A DNA stretch of 64,000 nucleotides from Tepidicaulis marinus. GTDB taxonomy: Bacteria; Pseudomonadota; Alphaproteobacteria; Parvibaculales; Parvibaculaceae. Below are positions 46,008 to 55,795 of the stretch, piece by piece; the stretch's first letter is position 1, and the number at the start of each line of letters is the position of its first letter. The position numbers and the translations under genes were made by a program. The notes beneath the pieces are model-generated. The model did no database searches. It saw only the letters and a list, made by a program, of their open reading frames with translations, and was not told where the DNA came from. The DNA is taken from positions 186,001-250,000 of the forward strand of contig NZ_BBIO01000002.1 in NCBI RefSeq assembly GCF_000739695.1, in the 5' to 3' direction.

Positions 46008-46538
46008 GTGCTGCGTTTAGCCACTCTCATCGACGGCTTTAACGACCGGCTGGGCCGGTTCGTTTCCTGGGCGGCGCTTGCCATGGTGCTGGTGCAGTTC
46101 ATCGTCGTCATCATGCGTTATGTCTTCGGGCTCGGCTCCGTGTGGATGCAGGAATCGATTATCTATCTGCATGGCCTTCTTTTCATGCTGGCCGCCGGTT
46201 ATACGCTGCTCATGGACGAGCATGTACGGGTGGATATTTTCTATCGCGAGGCAAGCCCGCGTTACAAAGCCACAGTAAACTTGCTCGGCACGGTGTTTTT
46301 TCTCTGGCCCGTCTGCTGGCTGATCTGGGACGCGGCCTGGCCTTACGTGGCGCTTTCCTGGTCCTATTTCGAAGGCTCGCAGGAAACGAGTGGCATTCCC
46401 GCCGTTTTTCTTCTCAAATCCGTCATTCTGGCCTTCACCGTGCTCGTTGCGCTGCAAGGCGTGTCCGTCATTTTGCACGCCGTCCGCACCCTGCGCGGCC
46501 TTGAAGTGCCGCGCAGCGAGCCCGCGCCGAAACTATAA
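46008..46538 (+). CDS. dctQ: TRAP transporter small permease DctQ
   Basis: A 176-residue protein with four membrane helices. Seen: VLVQFIVVIMRYVFGLGSVWMQESIIYLHGLLFMLAAGYTLLMDEHVRVDIFYREAS and WDAAWPYVALSWSYFEGSQETSGIPAVFLLKSVI, both DctQ consensus regions. Start is GTG at 46008 with AGGAAA upstream. 12 bp after dctP and 14 bp before dctM. Confidence 0.92.
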   Translation: MLRLATLIDGFNDRLGRFVSWAALAMVLVQFIVVIMRYVFGLGSVWMQESIIYLHGLLFMLAAGYTLLMDEHVRVDIFYREASPRYKATVNLLGTVFFLWPVCWLIWDAAWPYVALSWSYFEGSQETSGIPAVFLLKSVILAFTVLVALQGVSVILHAVRTLRGLEVPRSEPAPKL

Positions 46539-46552
46539 GGTCAGTCCCCTTC

Positions 46553-48145
46553 ATGAATCTCGCCGACACGCTCGATCTCATCATGTTTGCCGTTGCCTGC
46601 GGGGTGCTGCTGACGGGCTATCCCGTCGCCTTCACGCTGGGCGGCGTGGCGCTGGTGTTTGCCGGTATCGGCATCTGGCTGGGCATTTTCGATTCCGGCT
46701 ACATCTTCGCCTTGCCCCAGCGCATTTTCGGCACGATGACGAACGAGACGCTGATCGCCGTGCCGCTTTTCGTTTTCATGGGCACGATGCTCGAACGTTC
46801 GAAAGTCGCCGAAGAACTCCTGGAGAATATGGGCCGTCTCTTCGGCTCCTTGCGCGGCGGGCTCGGCATTTCCGTTTCCATTGTGGGCGCGCTGCTCGCC
46901 GCCTCCACCGGCATTGTCGGCGCGACGGTCGTTACCATGGGCCTCCTCTCGCTGCCCACCATGCTGCGCCGGGGCTACAACCCCTCGCTTGCCGCTGGCT
47001 CCATCGCCGCTGCCGGAACGCTCGGGCAGATCATTCCGCCTTCCATCGTTCTCGTGCTGCTCGGCGATGTGCTTTCCAACGCCTATCAGAAAGCCCAGCT
47101 CGAACAGGGCATCTTCACGCCCGAGACCATGTCCGTCGGCGATCTTTTCGCGGGCGCCCTCATTCCGGGCCTCATGCTGGTCGGCCTTTACATCGCCTAT
47201 CAGGCCTTCCGCGCGCTCATAGACCCTGCCTCCTCACCCGCCGTGCCCCATGAAGGCGAGGAAGAAGATACCGCCGCGCTGATCTTCAAGACGTTGCGCG
47301 CGCTCTTTGCGCCCGTCGCCCTCATTATTGCGGTGCTGGGCTCGATCCTTGCCGGGATCGCCACGCCCACCGAGGCTGCCGCCGTCGGCGCCATCGGCGC
47401 GGTGCTGCTGGCCGGGTACCGCCAGCAGGGGGCGTCACGGCCCGTTGTCATTGCCGCATTATCGCTGATCGGTGTGTTGCTGCTTACCGCCTTTGTCGAT
47501 CTACGCGTCGCGCGCAATGAAATCAGCACCGGAGAATATGCGGCCATCACCCTCGCCTTTCTTCTCTGCGCTGCCATGGCCTGGGGCATCACCATCAGTC
47601 TTATCCGGCTTTACCGCAACGATGTGCTCCCCAGCGTCATGCAATCGACGGCGCGCATCAGTTCCATGGTCTTCGTCATTCTGATCGGCGCGGCGCTCTT
47701 CTCGCTCGTCTTCCGGGGGCTCGGCGGGGACGAGACCGTTCAGTCCTTCCTCAGTTTCGATGACGCAAGCCTGATGGGCCGGCTCTTCGGCGACATGGCG
47801 CCCATCATCGCCGTCATGGCCGTGATGTTCATTCTCGGTTTCTTTCTCGATTTCATCGAGATCACCTTCGTCGTGGTGCCGATCGTCGCGCCCATTCTGC
47901 TCGCCATGGGCTTCGACCCCGTCTGGCTCGGCGTGATGATGGCGATCAACCTGCAGACCTCGTTCCTCACCCCGCCCTTCGGCTTCGCGCTCTTTTATTT
48001 GCGCGGGGTGGCACCCGACAGCATGCGCACGGCGCAGATTTACCGGGGGGTCATTCCCTTCGTCTTGATCCAGATCGGCGCCTTGATCATCATTTCGCTT
48101 TACCCGCAGCTTGCGACCTGGCTGCCAACGATCGTTTTCGGTTAG
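46553..48145 (+). CDS. dctM: TRAP transporter large permease DctM with an internal insertion
   Basis: A 530-residue permease, longer than the usual DctM of about 430. The core is present: GYPVAFTLGGVALVFAGIG, MTNETLIAVPLFVFMGTMLERSKVAEELL, GLGISVSIVGALLAASTGIVGATVVTMGLL, LGQIIPPSIVLVLLGD and PTEAAAVGAIGA. About 65 extra residues with two hydrophobic segments are inserted after the PTEAAAVG motif (around residues 285-350), before MQSTARISSMVFVILIGAALF. The large-insert form exists in some TRAP subfamilies. Confidence 0.92.
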   Translation: MNLADTLDLIMFAVACGVLLTGYPVAFTLGGVALVFAGIGIWLGIFDSGYIFALPQRIFGTMTNETLIAVPLFVFMGTMLERSKVAEELLENMGRLFGSLRGGLGISVSIVGALLAASTGIVGATVVTMGLLSLPTMLRRGYNPSLAAGSIAAAGTLGQIIPPSIVLVLLGDVLSNAYQKAQLEQGIFTPETMSVGDLFAGALIPGLMLVGLYIAYQAFRALIDPASSPAVPHEGEEEDTAALIFKTLRALFAPVALIIAVLGSILAGIATPTEAAAVGAIGAVLLAGYRQQGASRPVVIAALSLIGVLLLTAFVDLRVARNEISTGEYAAITLAFLLCAAMAWGITISLIRLYRNDVLPSVMQSTARISSMVFVILIGAALFSLVFRGLGGDETVQSFLSFDDASLMGRLFGDMAPIIAVMAVMFILGFFLDFIEITFVVVPIVAPILLAMGFDPVWLGVMMAINLQTSFLTPPFGFALFYLRGVAPDSMRTAQIYRGVIPFVLIQIGALIIISLYPQLATWLPTIVFG

Positions 48146-48155
48146 GAGAAGAGCC

Positions 48156-48641
48156 ATGGCTTTGCCCGATTGGCTGAAACCAGGCCGCGGCCTGCCCGCG
48201 GCGGTGCGCACCTCGCTCATCACCATCGCCGCCGTTTTGGCGCTCGGCTATTTTTTGCAATTTGCAGGGCTCTATGAAGCCGAAGACAAGCTCACCGCGA
48301 CGCTTGAAGCCGGCAGCCTGCAAGACGGCATCGTGCCGCTGACCGTGACGCTGCGCCTCAACAATCACGATGAGGAAGGCGTGCTCTACGAAGCGGAGAA
48401 CCCGTGCAATGTATTCCGCTGGATATTGCTCGATCCGGAGCGGGCCTTCGTGCAGTCGGAGGCGGAGGAAAACTGCCCGGATGTGCATATGGAGCAGTAC
48501 ATCAAGCCCAAGCATTATCTCGAACAGAGCTATACGCTGGAGATCGATGCGCGCCGTCTGAAAACCGGCGAAAGCTATGTGCTGCAAATGCGTTTCTGGG
48601 GCGAGGAGATACGCAAGGACGTGCCGCCGCTGCTTCCCTGA
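48156..48641 (+). CDS. Membrane-anchored protein of unknown function, last gene of the TRAP operon
   Basis: A 161-residue protein. One N-terminal helix (about residues 20-37, RTSLITIAAVLALGYFLQFAG) anchors a soluble domain with VPLTVTLRLNNHDEEGVLYEAENPCNVFRWILLDPERAFVQSEAEENCPD and SYTLEIDARRLKTGESYVLQMRFWGEE. Two cysteines could form a disulfide, suggesting it faces the periplasm. AGGAG is 10 bp after the dctM stop, so it is co-translated with dctM. I recognise no family. Confidence 0.7.
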   Translation: MALPDWLKPGRGLPAAVRTSLITIAAVLALGYFLQFAGLYEAEDKLTATLEAGSLQDGIVPLTVTLRLNNHDEEGVLYEAENPCNVFRWILLDPERAFVQSEAEENCPDVHMEQYIKPKHYLEQSYTLEIDARRLKTGESYVLQMRFWGEEIRKDVPPLLP

Positions 48642-48657
48642 TCCAGCCTTGAGACGC

Positions 48658-50898
48658 CTAGATTTTCGGCCCGAACGTTTCCCCATGCGGGAAGCCTTTA
48701 GGCGGCAGGCGCCCGGCCTGTGCCCGCGCGCCGAGCCAGTCTTTCAGCCTATCGAAGTGCCGGTTGCGCCCGCCGCGGTCGACGACGGTGAGGCCTTCTT
48801 TCAGCGTAAAGCACTTCACGTCTTTCAGCACACCGTCGCGGTATTTTTGAAGGCGCACGCCCTTGCCGCGCGTCATTTCGGGCACCTCGGAAAGCGGGAA
48901 GAGCAGCAGCTTGCGGTTCTCGCCGATCACCGCCACCGTGTCGCCTTCCACGGGCGCAAGCGCGCAGGCTTCCACATCGCCCGAGACGTTGAGCACGACC
49001 TTGCCCGGCCGGCGCAGCGCCACGACTTCGGCCTCCGGCACGATGAAACCGTGCCCGGAGCTTGAGGCGACGAGCAGTTTGCGCTCGGGATCGTGGACGA
49101 AGAAGGCCACAACGTCGTGCCCGTCATCGAGATCGATGAAGAAACGGACCGGCTGGCCATTGCCGCGCCCGCCCGGCAGCTTGTCCGCCTGGATCGTATA
49201 AAAGCGGCCGTCGGTGGCGAAAAGAATGAGTTTGTCCGTCGTCTGCGCATGGAAGACGAAGCGCTCCTTGTCGCCTTCCTTGTATTTCAGATCGCCCGTG
49301 TTTTCCGCATGGCCCTTGAGCGAACGCACCCAGCCCTTGGCCGAGCAGATGACGGTGATAGGTTCGCGTTCGACCATGGCCTCGAGCGGCACATCTTCGA
49401 GCGCAGGCGCGTCGCCGAATGTGGTGCGCCGGCGCCCGAGCGGCGTCTTCGGCCCGAATTCCTTCTTCACCTCGCGCAATTCGCCGTCGATCTGCTTCCA
49501 CTGCGCCTCGTCGGATTTGAGGAGCGCGCGCAGGCGCTTGGCTTCGGCTTTGAGCGCCTTGTGCTCTTTTTTCAGCTCCATCTCTTCAAGCCTGCGCAAG
49601 GAGCGCAAACGCATGTTGAGAATGGCCTCGGCCTGCGTATCGCTGAGCTCGAAGGCGCGGATCAATTCTTTCTTCGGCTCGTCTTCCTCGCGGATGATGC
49701 GGATCACTTCATCGAGGTTGAGGAAGGCGATGATATAGCCGTCGAGAATTTCAACCCGCCGCTCGACCTTATCGAGCTGGAACCGGCTGCGCCGCACCAG
49801 CACTTCCTTGCGGTGCGCAAGCCAGGCGCTGAGCACATCGCGCAGGCTCATGACCTTGGGCACCTGCCCGCCGTCGAGCACATTCATGTTGAGCGAGATG
49901 CGGCTTTCCAGCTCCGTCGTCTTGAAGAGCGATTCCATCAGATGGAGCGGGTCGACATTGCGCGATTTCGGTTCCAGCACGACGCGGATGTCTTCGGCGG
50001 ATTCATCGCGCACATCTTCCAGAAGCGGCAATTTCTTGGCCATCAAAAGCTCGGCGATCCGCTCGATGAGCTTGGCCTTTTGCACCTGGTAAGGAATTTC
50101 CGTAACGACGATCTGCCAGCCGCCGCGCGGCAAGTCCTCCAGCTCCCAGCGTGCGCGCACCCGGAACCCGCCGCGCCCCGTCGCATAGGCCTCGGCCACG
50201 CTCTCCTTGCTCTCGATCATGATGCCGCCGGTCGGAAAATCCGGGCCGGGCACGAGATCGGCGAGTTTGGCCGCCGAGGCATTGGGGAATTTGATGAGAT
50301 GCAGCGCCGCGTCGCACAGCTCGGCCACATTATGGGGGGGAATGTTCGTTGCCATGCCCACGGCAATGCCCGAGGAACCGTTCGCCAGCAGGTTCGGGAA
50401 ATTGGCGGGCAGAACGATGGGCTCTTTTTCTTCCCCATCGTAAGTCGCGCGGAAGTCGATCGTGTCTTCGTCGATCCCTTCCAAAAGCAGCTCGGCAACC
50501 CGCGTCAACCGCGCCTCGGTGTACCGCATGGCAGCGGCATTATCGCCGTCGATATTGCCGAAATTGCCCTGCCCGTCGACCAGCGGGTAGCGCACGGCAA
50601 AATCCTGCGCGAGGCGCACCAGCGCGTCATAGACGGCGCTGTCCCCATGGGGGTGGTATTTACCGATAACATCGCCCACCACGCGGGCCGACTTCTTGAA
50701 GCCGGAATTGGGATCGAGCTTGAGCTGGCGCATCGCGTAGAGCAGCCGCCGGTGCACGGGTTTCAGCCCGTCGCGCACATCCGGCAGCGCCCGGTGCATG
50801 ATGGTGGAGAGCGCATAGGCAAGATAGCGCTCTTCCAGCGCCTCACGCAGGCGGATCTCTTCGGCGGGCGATTCGGGCGGTACGGTTACTTTCGTCAT
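48658..50898 (-). CDS. parC: DNA topoisomerase IV subunit A
   Basis: A 746-residue type IIA topoisomerase subunit. Seen: [65 protein letters not shown] (quinolone-resistance-determining region, with Ser in the usual place), [22 protein letters not shown] with the active tyrosine, and a C-terminal beta-pinwheel. Length and the [19 protein letters not shown] start favour ParC rather than GyrA. It is downstream of recO on the minus strand with a 97-bp gap. Confidence 0.95.
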   Translation of the reverse strand: MTKVTVPPESPAEEIRLREALEERYLAYALSTIMHRALPDVRDGLKPVHRRLLYAMRQLKLDPNSGFKKSARVVGDVIGKYHPHGDSAVYDALVRLAQDFAVRYPLVDGQGNFGNIDGDNAAAMRYTEARLTRVAELLLEGIDEDTIDFRATYDGEEKEPIVLPANFPNLLANGSSGIAVGMATNIPPHNVAELCDAALHLIKFPNASAAKLADLVPGPDFPTGGIMIESKESVAEAYATGRGGFRVRARWELEDLPRGGWQIVVTEIPYQVQKAKLIERIAELLMAKKLPLLEDVRDESAEDIRVVLEPKSRNVDPLHLMESLFKTTELESRISLNMNVLDGGQVPKVMSLRDVLSAWLAHRKEVLVRRSRFQLDKVERRVEILDGYIIAFLNLDEVIRIIREEDEPKKELIRAFELSDTQAEAILNMRLRSLRRLEEMELKKEHKALKAEAKRLRALLKSDEAQWKQIDGELREVKKEFGPKTPLGRRRTTFGDAPALEDVPLEAMVEREPITVICSAKGWVRSLKGHAENTGDLKYKEGDKERFVFHAQTTDKLILFATDGRFYTIQADKLPGGRGNGQPVRFFIDLDDGHDVVAFFVHDPERKLLVASSSGHGFIVPEAEVVALRRPGKVVLNVSGDVEACALAPVEGDTVAVIGENRKLLLFPLSEVPEMTRGKGVRLQKYRDGVLKDVKCFTLKEGLTVVDRGGRNRHFDRLKDWLGARAQAGRLPPKGFPHGETFGPKI

Positions 50899-50995
50899 GG
50901 CGCGACTATATCATGAGGACTGGCCGGCACAGGACGCGCAGGCGCGGGATACTTGATAGACGATTCTCCCCTGAAATACAGGGGCCCGATATCAC

Positions 50996-51763
50996 TCAGG
51001 CAGGCCCCCCAGGACCGGGCCGACCGCCGCCTGCGACCGCCTGGCGCCGCTCGAAAAGCTCCACCAGCCGCCGGCGGGCATCCGGCAAGGTGCGCTCCTG
51101 AGGCGCAAAAAGGTAGCGGTCCATAAAATGCGCGGTCAGTTTCAGCCCGTCCGCCACATCCTGCATCGAGGCGCCGCCCGCCTGCGCGCCCATCAGGAAG
51201 CCCGGCAGCGCCAGAAGCTTGCCCTTGTAAGGCAGCCCCGCCCCGCGGCTGACCGCCCGCCCGCTTTTGGGCGAAACGAAAACCAGATCCTCGCGCTCCC
51301 CCGTCGCCGCGCAGCGGCTGAGATCGAGCCCGTAGCCAAGTTCCTGCAAAAGCCCGAGCTCCCAGCGCACGAGCACGGCAGGCCAGATGTCGGCGTCGTC
51401 CATGCTTTCCAGCAGGATTTCGAGCGCCTCATAAAGCGGGGTATGAGCCTCACGCTCGGGCAGCGCACCGGCCACCGCGCAAACGGATAAAAGCCCGCTG
51501 AGCGCCATGGGCTCTTCCATGAGCATACCTGCCCGCGATTTGACGAGATCGGCGGTGAAAGTGCCCAGATGCTCCTGCAGCCGCGCCCGCCAGGTCAGGG
51601 TGAGCGAATTGCCGGGCTGCAGCACCGGCTTCATCCGCCGCGACGCGCCGCCGCGCACCAGCCCCATATGGCGGCCGTGCTCGGCGGTCAGCACCTCCAG
51701 AATGGCGGAGGTTTCGCCATGCGGGCGCACGGAAAGGACGATGCCCTGGTCGCGCCACTCCAC
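50996..51763 (-). CDS. recO: DNA repair protein RecO
   Basis: A 255-residue protein of the RecF pathway. It binds SSB-coated DNA and anneals strands. Seen: MEWRDQGIVLSVRPHGETSAILEVLTAEHGRHMGLVRGG, ALEILLESMDD region, LGYGLDLSRCAATGEREDLVFVSPKSGRAVS and DRYLFAPQERTLPDARRRLVELF. The GTG at 51763 is chosen: AGGAGG is 9-14 bases upstream, while the GTG at 51772 overlaps that ribosome site. Downstream of era but with 270 bp between, so possibly its own promoter. Confidence 0.93.
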   Translation of the reverse strand: MEWRDQGIVLSVRPHGETSAILEVLTAEHGRHMGLVRGGASRRMKPVLQPGNSLTLTWRARLQEHLGTFTADLVKSRAGMLMEEPMALSGLLSVCAVAGALPEREAHTPLYEALEILLESMDDADIWPAVLVRWELGLLQELGYGLDLSRCAATGEREDLVFVSPKSGRAVSRGAGLPYKGKLLALPGFLMGAQAGGASMQDVADGLKLTAHFMDRYLFAPQERTLPDARRRLVELFERRQAVAGGGRPGPGGPA

Positions 51764-51827
51764 GCTGCTCACCTCCTGATTTACCTAGTTGGCCGCAGGG
51801 TCCAGCCTGCCGCCGCTCCGACCTACC

Positions 51828-51856
51828 AGATAATGTGAAACAGGCTTTCAGGTCAA
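51828..51856 (-). promoter_or_regulatory. Possible recO promoter
   Basis: On the minus strand TTGACC (51851-51856) is 17 bases from TTATCT (51828-51833). The -10 match is weak. The 270-bp era-recO gap makes a separate promoter likely. An inverted repeat GCGCTTTT-C-AAAAGCGC (51972-51988) lies further up in the same gap. Confidence 0.3.
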
Positions 51857-52042
51857 AATGCTGCAAAAACACCCGTCAAACATGCACGGAAAAGGTTCCT
51901 GATCCTCAAAACCCGGCTCTGTGCAGATTCATCACAGCGATCAGCAATTTTGCCACATACTAGATCCTGTGGCGCTTTTCAAAAGCGCAAAAGGCCCGCC
52001 ACATCAAATAGTTAACACGCCTATTGCATGGAAGCTTTGAGC

Positions 52043-52978
52043 TCATTCCTTCGGGAAATCGAGCCCCATCTGCGAATAGCGTTCCGGGTCGTCACCCCAC
52101 TTTTCGCGCACCTTGACGAAGATGAAAAGATGCACGCGCCGCTCCAGCATCTCTTCCAGTTCCTTACGCGCCTGGGCACCGATGGATTTCAGCGTCGCGC
52201 CCTGTTTGCCGATCAGGATCTTCTTATGCGCCTCGCGCTGCACATAGATCACCTGCTCGATGCGCGCCGAGCCGTCCTTCAACTCCTTCCAGCTTTCCGT
52301 CTCCACGGTGAGCTGATAGGGCAACTCCTGATGGAGGCGTAAAAAGAGCTTCTCGCGCGTCACTTCCGCCGCCAGATTGCGCATCGGCGCATCGGCAATC
52401 TGGTCTTCCGGGTAAAGCCAGGGGCCGGGCGGCACATGGGCGGCGAGATAAGCGCGCAGATCCGCCACCCCGTCGCCTTTTTCCGCCGAGATCATGAAGG
52501 TTTCCGCGAACGGCACTTTGGCGTTGATATCGGCGGCCAGCACCAGAAGCTCTTCGCGGCGGATGAGGTCGATCTTGTTGAGCGCCAGCAAAAGCGGGCG
52601 GCGCACATCCTGAAGGCCCTTTAAAATGGCCTCTACCTCTTCTGTCAGCCCGCGCTGGGCATCGACCAGCAACACCACGAGATCGGCATCCTCCGCCCCG
52701 CCCCAGGCAGCCTGCACCATGGCCCGGTCGAGGCGGCGGCGCGGGCGGAAAATACCGGGCGTGTCGACGAAGACGAGCTGGCTCTGCCCCTCGATCGCAA
52801 TGCCGCGCAGGCGCGAGCGCGTGGTCTGCACTTTATGGGTGACGATGGCGACTTTCGAGCCGACCATCTGATTGAGCAGCGTGGACTTGCCCGCATTGGG
52901 CGCGCCGATCAGCGCCACGAAACCGGCCCGCTGGCCGTCTGCGCTCTTCAAGATCCCGCCGGTGGGCGCCTCACTCAT
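52043..52978 (-). CDS. era: GTPase Era
   Basis: A 311-residue GTPase needed for 16S rRNA maturation and 30S assembly. G motifs: GAPNAGKSTLLNQMVG (P-loop), VDTPGIFRPRRRLDRAM, LALNKIDL. The C-terminal KH domain follows (LRLHQELPYQLTVETESW and KILIGKQGATLKSIGAQARKELE). The start at 52978 (MSEAPTGG) overlaps the rnc stop region by 8 bp; the upstream GTG at 52996 is less convincing. Confidence 0.95.
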   Translation of the reverse strand: MSEAPTGGILKSADGQRAGFVALIGAPNAGKSTLLNQMVGSKVAIVTHKVQTTRSRLRGIAIEGQSQLVFVDTPGIFRPRRRLDRAMVQAAWGGAEDADLVVLLVDAQRGLTEEVEAILKGLQDVRRPLLLALNKIDLIRREELLVLAADINAKVPFAETFMISAEKGDGVADLRAYLAAHVPPGPWLYPEDQIADAPMRNLAAEVTREKLFLRLHQELPYQLTVETESWKELKDGSARIEQVIYVQREAHKKILIGKQGATLKSIGAQARKELEEMLERRVHLFIFVKVREKWGDDPERYSQMGLDFPKE

Positions 52979-53696
52979 ATCCTTCAACCTTTTCACGCTT
53001 GAGCAGCTTTTCCGCCGCCATCTGTTCCGCCGCCCGTTTGGAAGAGCCGAGCCCCTTGGCAGGTTTATGCCCTTCGACGCTCACTTCCACCTCGAATGTC
53101 GGGGCATGATCCGGCCCCTTGCGCCCGGCCAGGCTGTAACGCGGCAGGCCGAAGCCGCCCGCCTGCGCCCATTCCTGCAGCACGGTTTTGGAATCGCGCG
53201 GCGGGCGCAGATCGAGCTGCAGACGCGGGCGCCAATGCCGTTCGATAAAGGCCTCGGCCGCCTCAAGCCCGCCATCGAGATAAAGCGCGCCGATCACCGC
53301 TTCGCAAACATCAGCGAGGATCGTCGCATGGCGCCGCCCGCCGGCCCGCGCCTCGCCCGCGCTCATGGCGATATATTTGCCAAAGCCTGCTTCCTGCGCC
53401 ACCGCCTCGCAGGTTTCCGCCCGCACAAGCGCGTTGAGCCGCACGGCCAGATCCCCTTCCCGCTCGCCCGGAAAGGTCTCGATCAGCATCCGCGCGATCA
53501 CAAGCCCAAGCACCCGGTCGCCCAGAAACTCAAGCCGCTCATAACTGCCATGGGGCCCTTCCGGCACGCTGCTCATATGGGTCAGCGCTTCGCTCAAAAG
53601 CGACGGGTTCTGAAAGCTGTGGCCCAGAACGGCGCTCAGCGGATGGGAAGAAGGCGTATCGCTGGTATCGGTGTCGTTGCGCGGCTTGCGCGGCAT
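52971..53696 (-). CDS. rnc: Ribonuclease III
   Basis: A 241-residue dsRNA endonuclease for rRNA and mRNA processing. Seen: signature ERLEFLGDRVLGLVIARML (residues 53-71), ILADVCEAVIGALYLDGGLEAA with the catalytic Asp and Glu, and a C-terminal dsRNA-binding domain (DSKTVLQEWAQAGGFGLPRYSL and KRAAEQMAAEKLL). It lies between lepB (3-bp gap) and era. Confidence 0.96.
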   Translation of the reverse strand: MPRKPRNDTDTSDTPSSHPLSAVLGHSFQNPSLLSEALTHMSSVPEGPHGSYERLEFLGDRVLGLVIARMLIETFPGEREGDLAVRLNALVRAETCEAVAQEAGFGKYIAMSAGEARAGGRRHATILADVCEAVIGALYLDGGLEAAEAFIERHWRPRLQLDLRPPRDSKTVLQEWAQAGGFGLPRYSLAGRKGPDHAPTFEVEVSVEGHKPAKGLGSSKRAAEQMAAEKLLKREKVEGYE

Positions 53697-53699
53697 CTG

Positions 53700-54458
53700 T
53701 CAGTCAACCTCATGGAAAAGGCGGTTCCAGCGCGTGGCCGAAAACCAGTTCCAAATTTCCCAAATACGAGCGCTGCCATCGGTGGAGAAGAAAATCACTT
53801 CCGCCCGGCCGACGAGATTCTCAAACGGCACATAGCCCACTTCGCTGGGCACGCGGCTGTCGTTCGAATTGTCCCTGTTGTCGCCCATCATGAAGTAATG
53901 GCCCTCGGGGACTTTATAAACGCCGGTATTGTCGAGATAGCCATTGGCATCAGTGTCGAGTGTCGTGTAGCTGACGCCGTTCGGCAGCGTCTCGCGGTAT
54001 TGCGGATAGCGGCGCAAATCGCCCGAGGGCGCTTTCTCGATGAAATCTTCCAGCCGCTCGCGCTTCACCGGCTTGCCGTTGATATGCAGGATGCCCCGGC
54101 GGACCTGAATTTCATCGCCGGGCAGCCCGATCAGGCGCTTGATGAAATCGGTTTGATTGTCGGTCGGTTTTTTGAAGACGATCACATCGCCCCGCTCCGG
54201 CTGGCTGGCGAGCACCCGCCCGTCGAAAATCGGCAGCGAGAACGGGAAGGAATGCTTGGAATAGCCGTAAGAGAATTTGGAGACGAAAAGATAATCCCCG
54301 ATCAGGAGCGTCGGGATCATCGAGCCAGAGGGGATGTTGAACGGCTGGAAGAGAAAGGCGCGGATGATCAGCGCGATCACCACCGCGTAGGTCACCGTGC
54401 GCGCGGTATCGACCCACTCGCTCTCCCGGAAATTCTTTACCTTGTCTGTCATCGACAT
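53700..54458 (-). CDS. lepB: Signal peptidase I
   Basis: A 252-residue inner-membrane serine protease. One membrane helix (about 22-40), nucleophile Ser46 in NIPSGSMIPTL, the general-base lysine Lys107 in DFIKRLIGLPGD, then GHYFMMGDNRDNSNDSR (box E), and a final strand region. A second Met three codons in is an equally possible start. It is part of the acpS-lepB-rnc-era block. Confidence 0.96.
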   Translation of the reverse strand: MSMTDKVKNFRESEWVDTARTVTYAVVIALIIRAFLFQPFNIPSGSMIPTLLIGDYLFVSKFSYGYSKHSFPFSLPIFDGRVLASQPERGDVIVFKKPTDNQTDFIKRLIGLPGDEIQVRRGILHINGKPVKRERLEDFIEKAPSGDLRRYPQYRETLPNGVSYTTLDTDANGYLDNTGVYKVPEGHYFMMGDNRDNSNDSRVPSEVGYVPFENLVGRAEVIFFSTDGSARIWEIWNWFSATRWNRLFHEVD

Positions 54459-54572
54459 TGCCTACCGGCTCCCCCGCAAATCACCGCCCGGCGCCCGCGC
54501 GCCAAAGCGGCGCGACCATAGCATACCAGACCGGCAAGCCTAATCCTTTCCTGAGGCGGATGGACGCAGGGA

Positions 54573-54980
54573 TCAGTCCTTAGGGACGGGCAAAGCTTCA
54601 ATGATCACAAAGGCTTGGGCGAGCGGATCATCATCGGTGATGGTGAGGTGGATATGGGCGGCCATGCCCGCCGGGGTCATCGCCTCCAGCCGTTTCAGCG
54701 CGCCGCCCGTCAGCTTCATGGTGGGCTGGCCGGTGGCAAGGTTCACCACCCCCATATCCTTCCAGAAAACGCTCTGGCGGATGCCGGTGCCGAGCGCTTT
54801 GGAACAAGCTTCCTTGGCGGCAAAGCGCTTGGCGTAAGAGGCGGCGCGGTTGCGGCGGCGATCGGACTTCTTGCGTTCGATATCGGTGAAAACGCGGGTG
54901 GTGAACCGCTCGCCGTGGCGCTCCAATACCTTGGCCACCCGGCGGATGTCGATCAGGTCATTGCCCATGCCGATAATCAT
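54573..54980 (-). CDS. acpS: Holo-[acyl-carrier-protein] synthase
   Basis: A 135-residue phosphopantetheinyl transferase that activates ACP. Seen: [32 protein letters not shown] and [21 protein letters not shown] (Mg2+ and CoA site), then a C-terminal [17 protein letters not shown]. The start overlaps pdxJ by 4 bp. Confidence 0.96.
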   Translation of the reverse strand: MIIGMGNDLIDIRRVAKVLERHGERFTTRVFTDIERKKSDRRRNRAASYAKRFAAKEACSKALGTGIRQSVFWKDMGVVNLATGQPTMKLTGGALKRLEAMTPAGMAAHIHLTITDDDPLAQAFVIIEALPVPKD

Positions 54981-55756
54981 GAAACCTCCCGGCCCGCTTC
55001 TGCCTGCCCGCGCGCGGCCTCCATGCGGCGGCGCATTTCGCAGATAGCCGCTTCAAGGCCGATAAAAATCGCCTCGCCCACCAGAAAATGCCCGATATTC
55101 AGCTCCCGCACTTCCGCGATTGCAGCAACGGGGGCCACCGTGTCGAACGTAATGCCGTGACCGGCATGAACCTCAAGCCCCATGGAGGCGCCAAGAGAGG
55201 CGGCGCGCTGCAGGCGGGCAAGCTCACGCGCGGCTTCTTCCGTTTTTCCATCGGCAAAGGCATCGCAATAAGCGCCGGTGTGAAGTTCGACGACCGGCGC
55301 GCCGAGCCGCACCGCCGCTTCAAGCTGCGCCTCGCTTGCCTCGATGAAAAGAGAAACCCGCGAGCCTGCATCGGAAAGGCGGGCGACGAAAGGCGCCAGA
55401 TGATTGTGCGCGCCAGCGGCATCAAGCCCGCCTTCGGTGGTGCGCTCCTCGCGCTTTTCCGGCACGAGGCAGCAAGCATGGGGCTTATGGCGCAGCGCGA
55501 TTTGCAGCATTTCCTCGGTTGCCGCCATTTCAAGATTGAGCGGCAGGCCGATCTCAGCCGAAAGCCGCTCGATATCCTCATCGGAAATATGCCGGCGGTC
55601 CTCGCGCAGATGGGCGGTAATGCCGTCCGCCCCGGCCTTTTGCGCCAGATGCGCGGCACGCAGCGGTTCAGGATGACGCCCGCCCCGCGCGTTCCGGATC
55701 GTGGCCACATGGTCGATATTGACCCCAAGGCGCAAATTCTTGCCGCTGCCAGTCAT
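54977..55756 (-). CDS. pdxJ: Pyridoxine 5'-phosphate synthase
   Basis: A 259-residue TIM-barrel enzyme closing the pyridoxine ring from 1-deoxyxylulose 5-phosphate and aminoacetone phosphate. Seen: [23 protein letters not shown] at the start, [29 protein letters not shown] and [15 protein letters not shown], plus [13 protein letters not shown] and [20 protein letters not shown] near the end. Coupled to acpS. Confidence 0.97.
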   Translation of the reverse strand: MTGSGKNLRLGVNIDHVATIRNARGGRHPEPLRAAHLAQKAGADGITAHLREDRRHISDEDIERLSAEIGLPLNLEMAATEEMLQIALRHKPHACCLVPEKREERTTEGGLDAAGAHNHLAPFVARLSDAGSRVSLFIEASEAQLEAAVRLGAPVVELHTGAYCDAFADGKTEEAARELARLQRAASLGASMGLEVHAGHGITFDTVAPVAAIAEVRELNIGHFLVGEAIFIGLEAAICEMRRRMEAARGQAEAGREVS

Positions 55757-55795
55757 CCTGCTCCTCGCGTATTCGGCTTATTCGGCCTCACTGGT

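Noticed and set aside
51972-51988. GCGCTTTT-C-AAAAGCGC inverted repeat between era and recO as a terminator
   Set aside because: It is perfect but has no U-tract on the minus strand and no other evidence.
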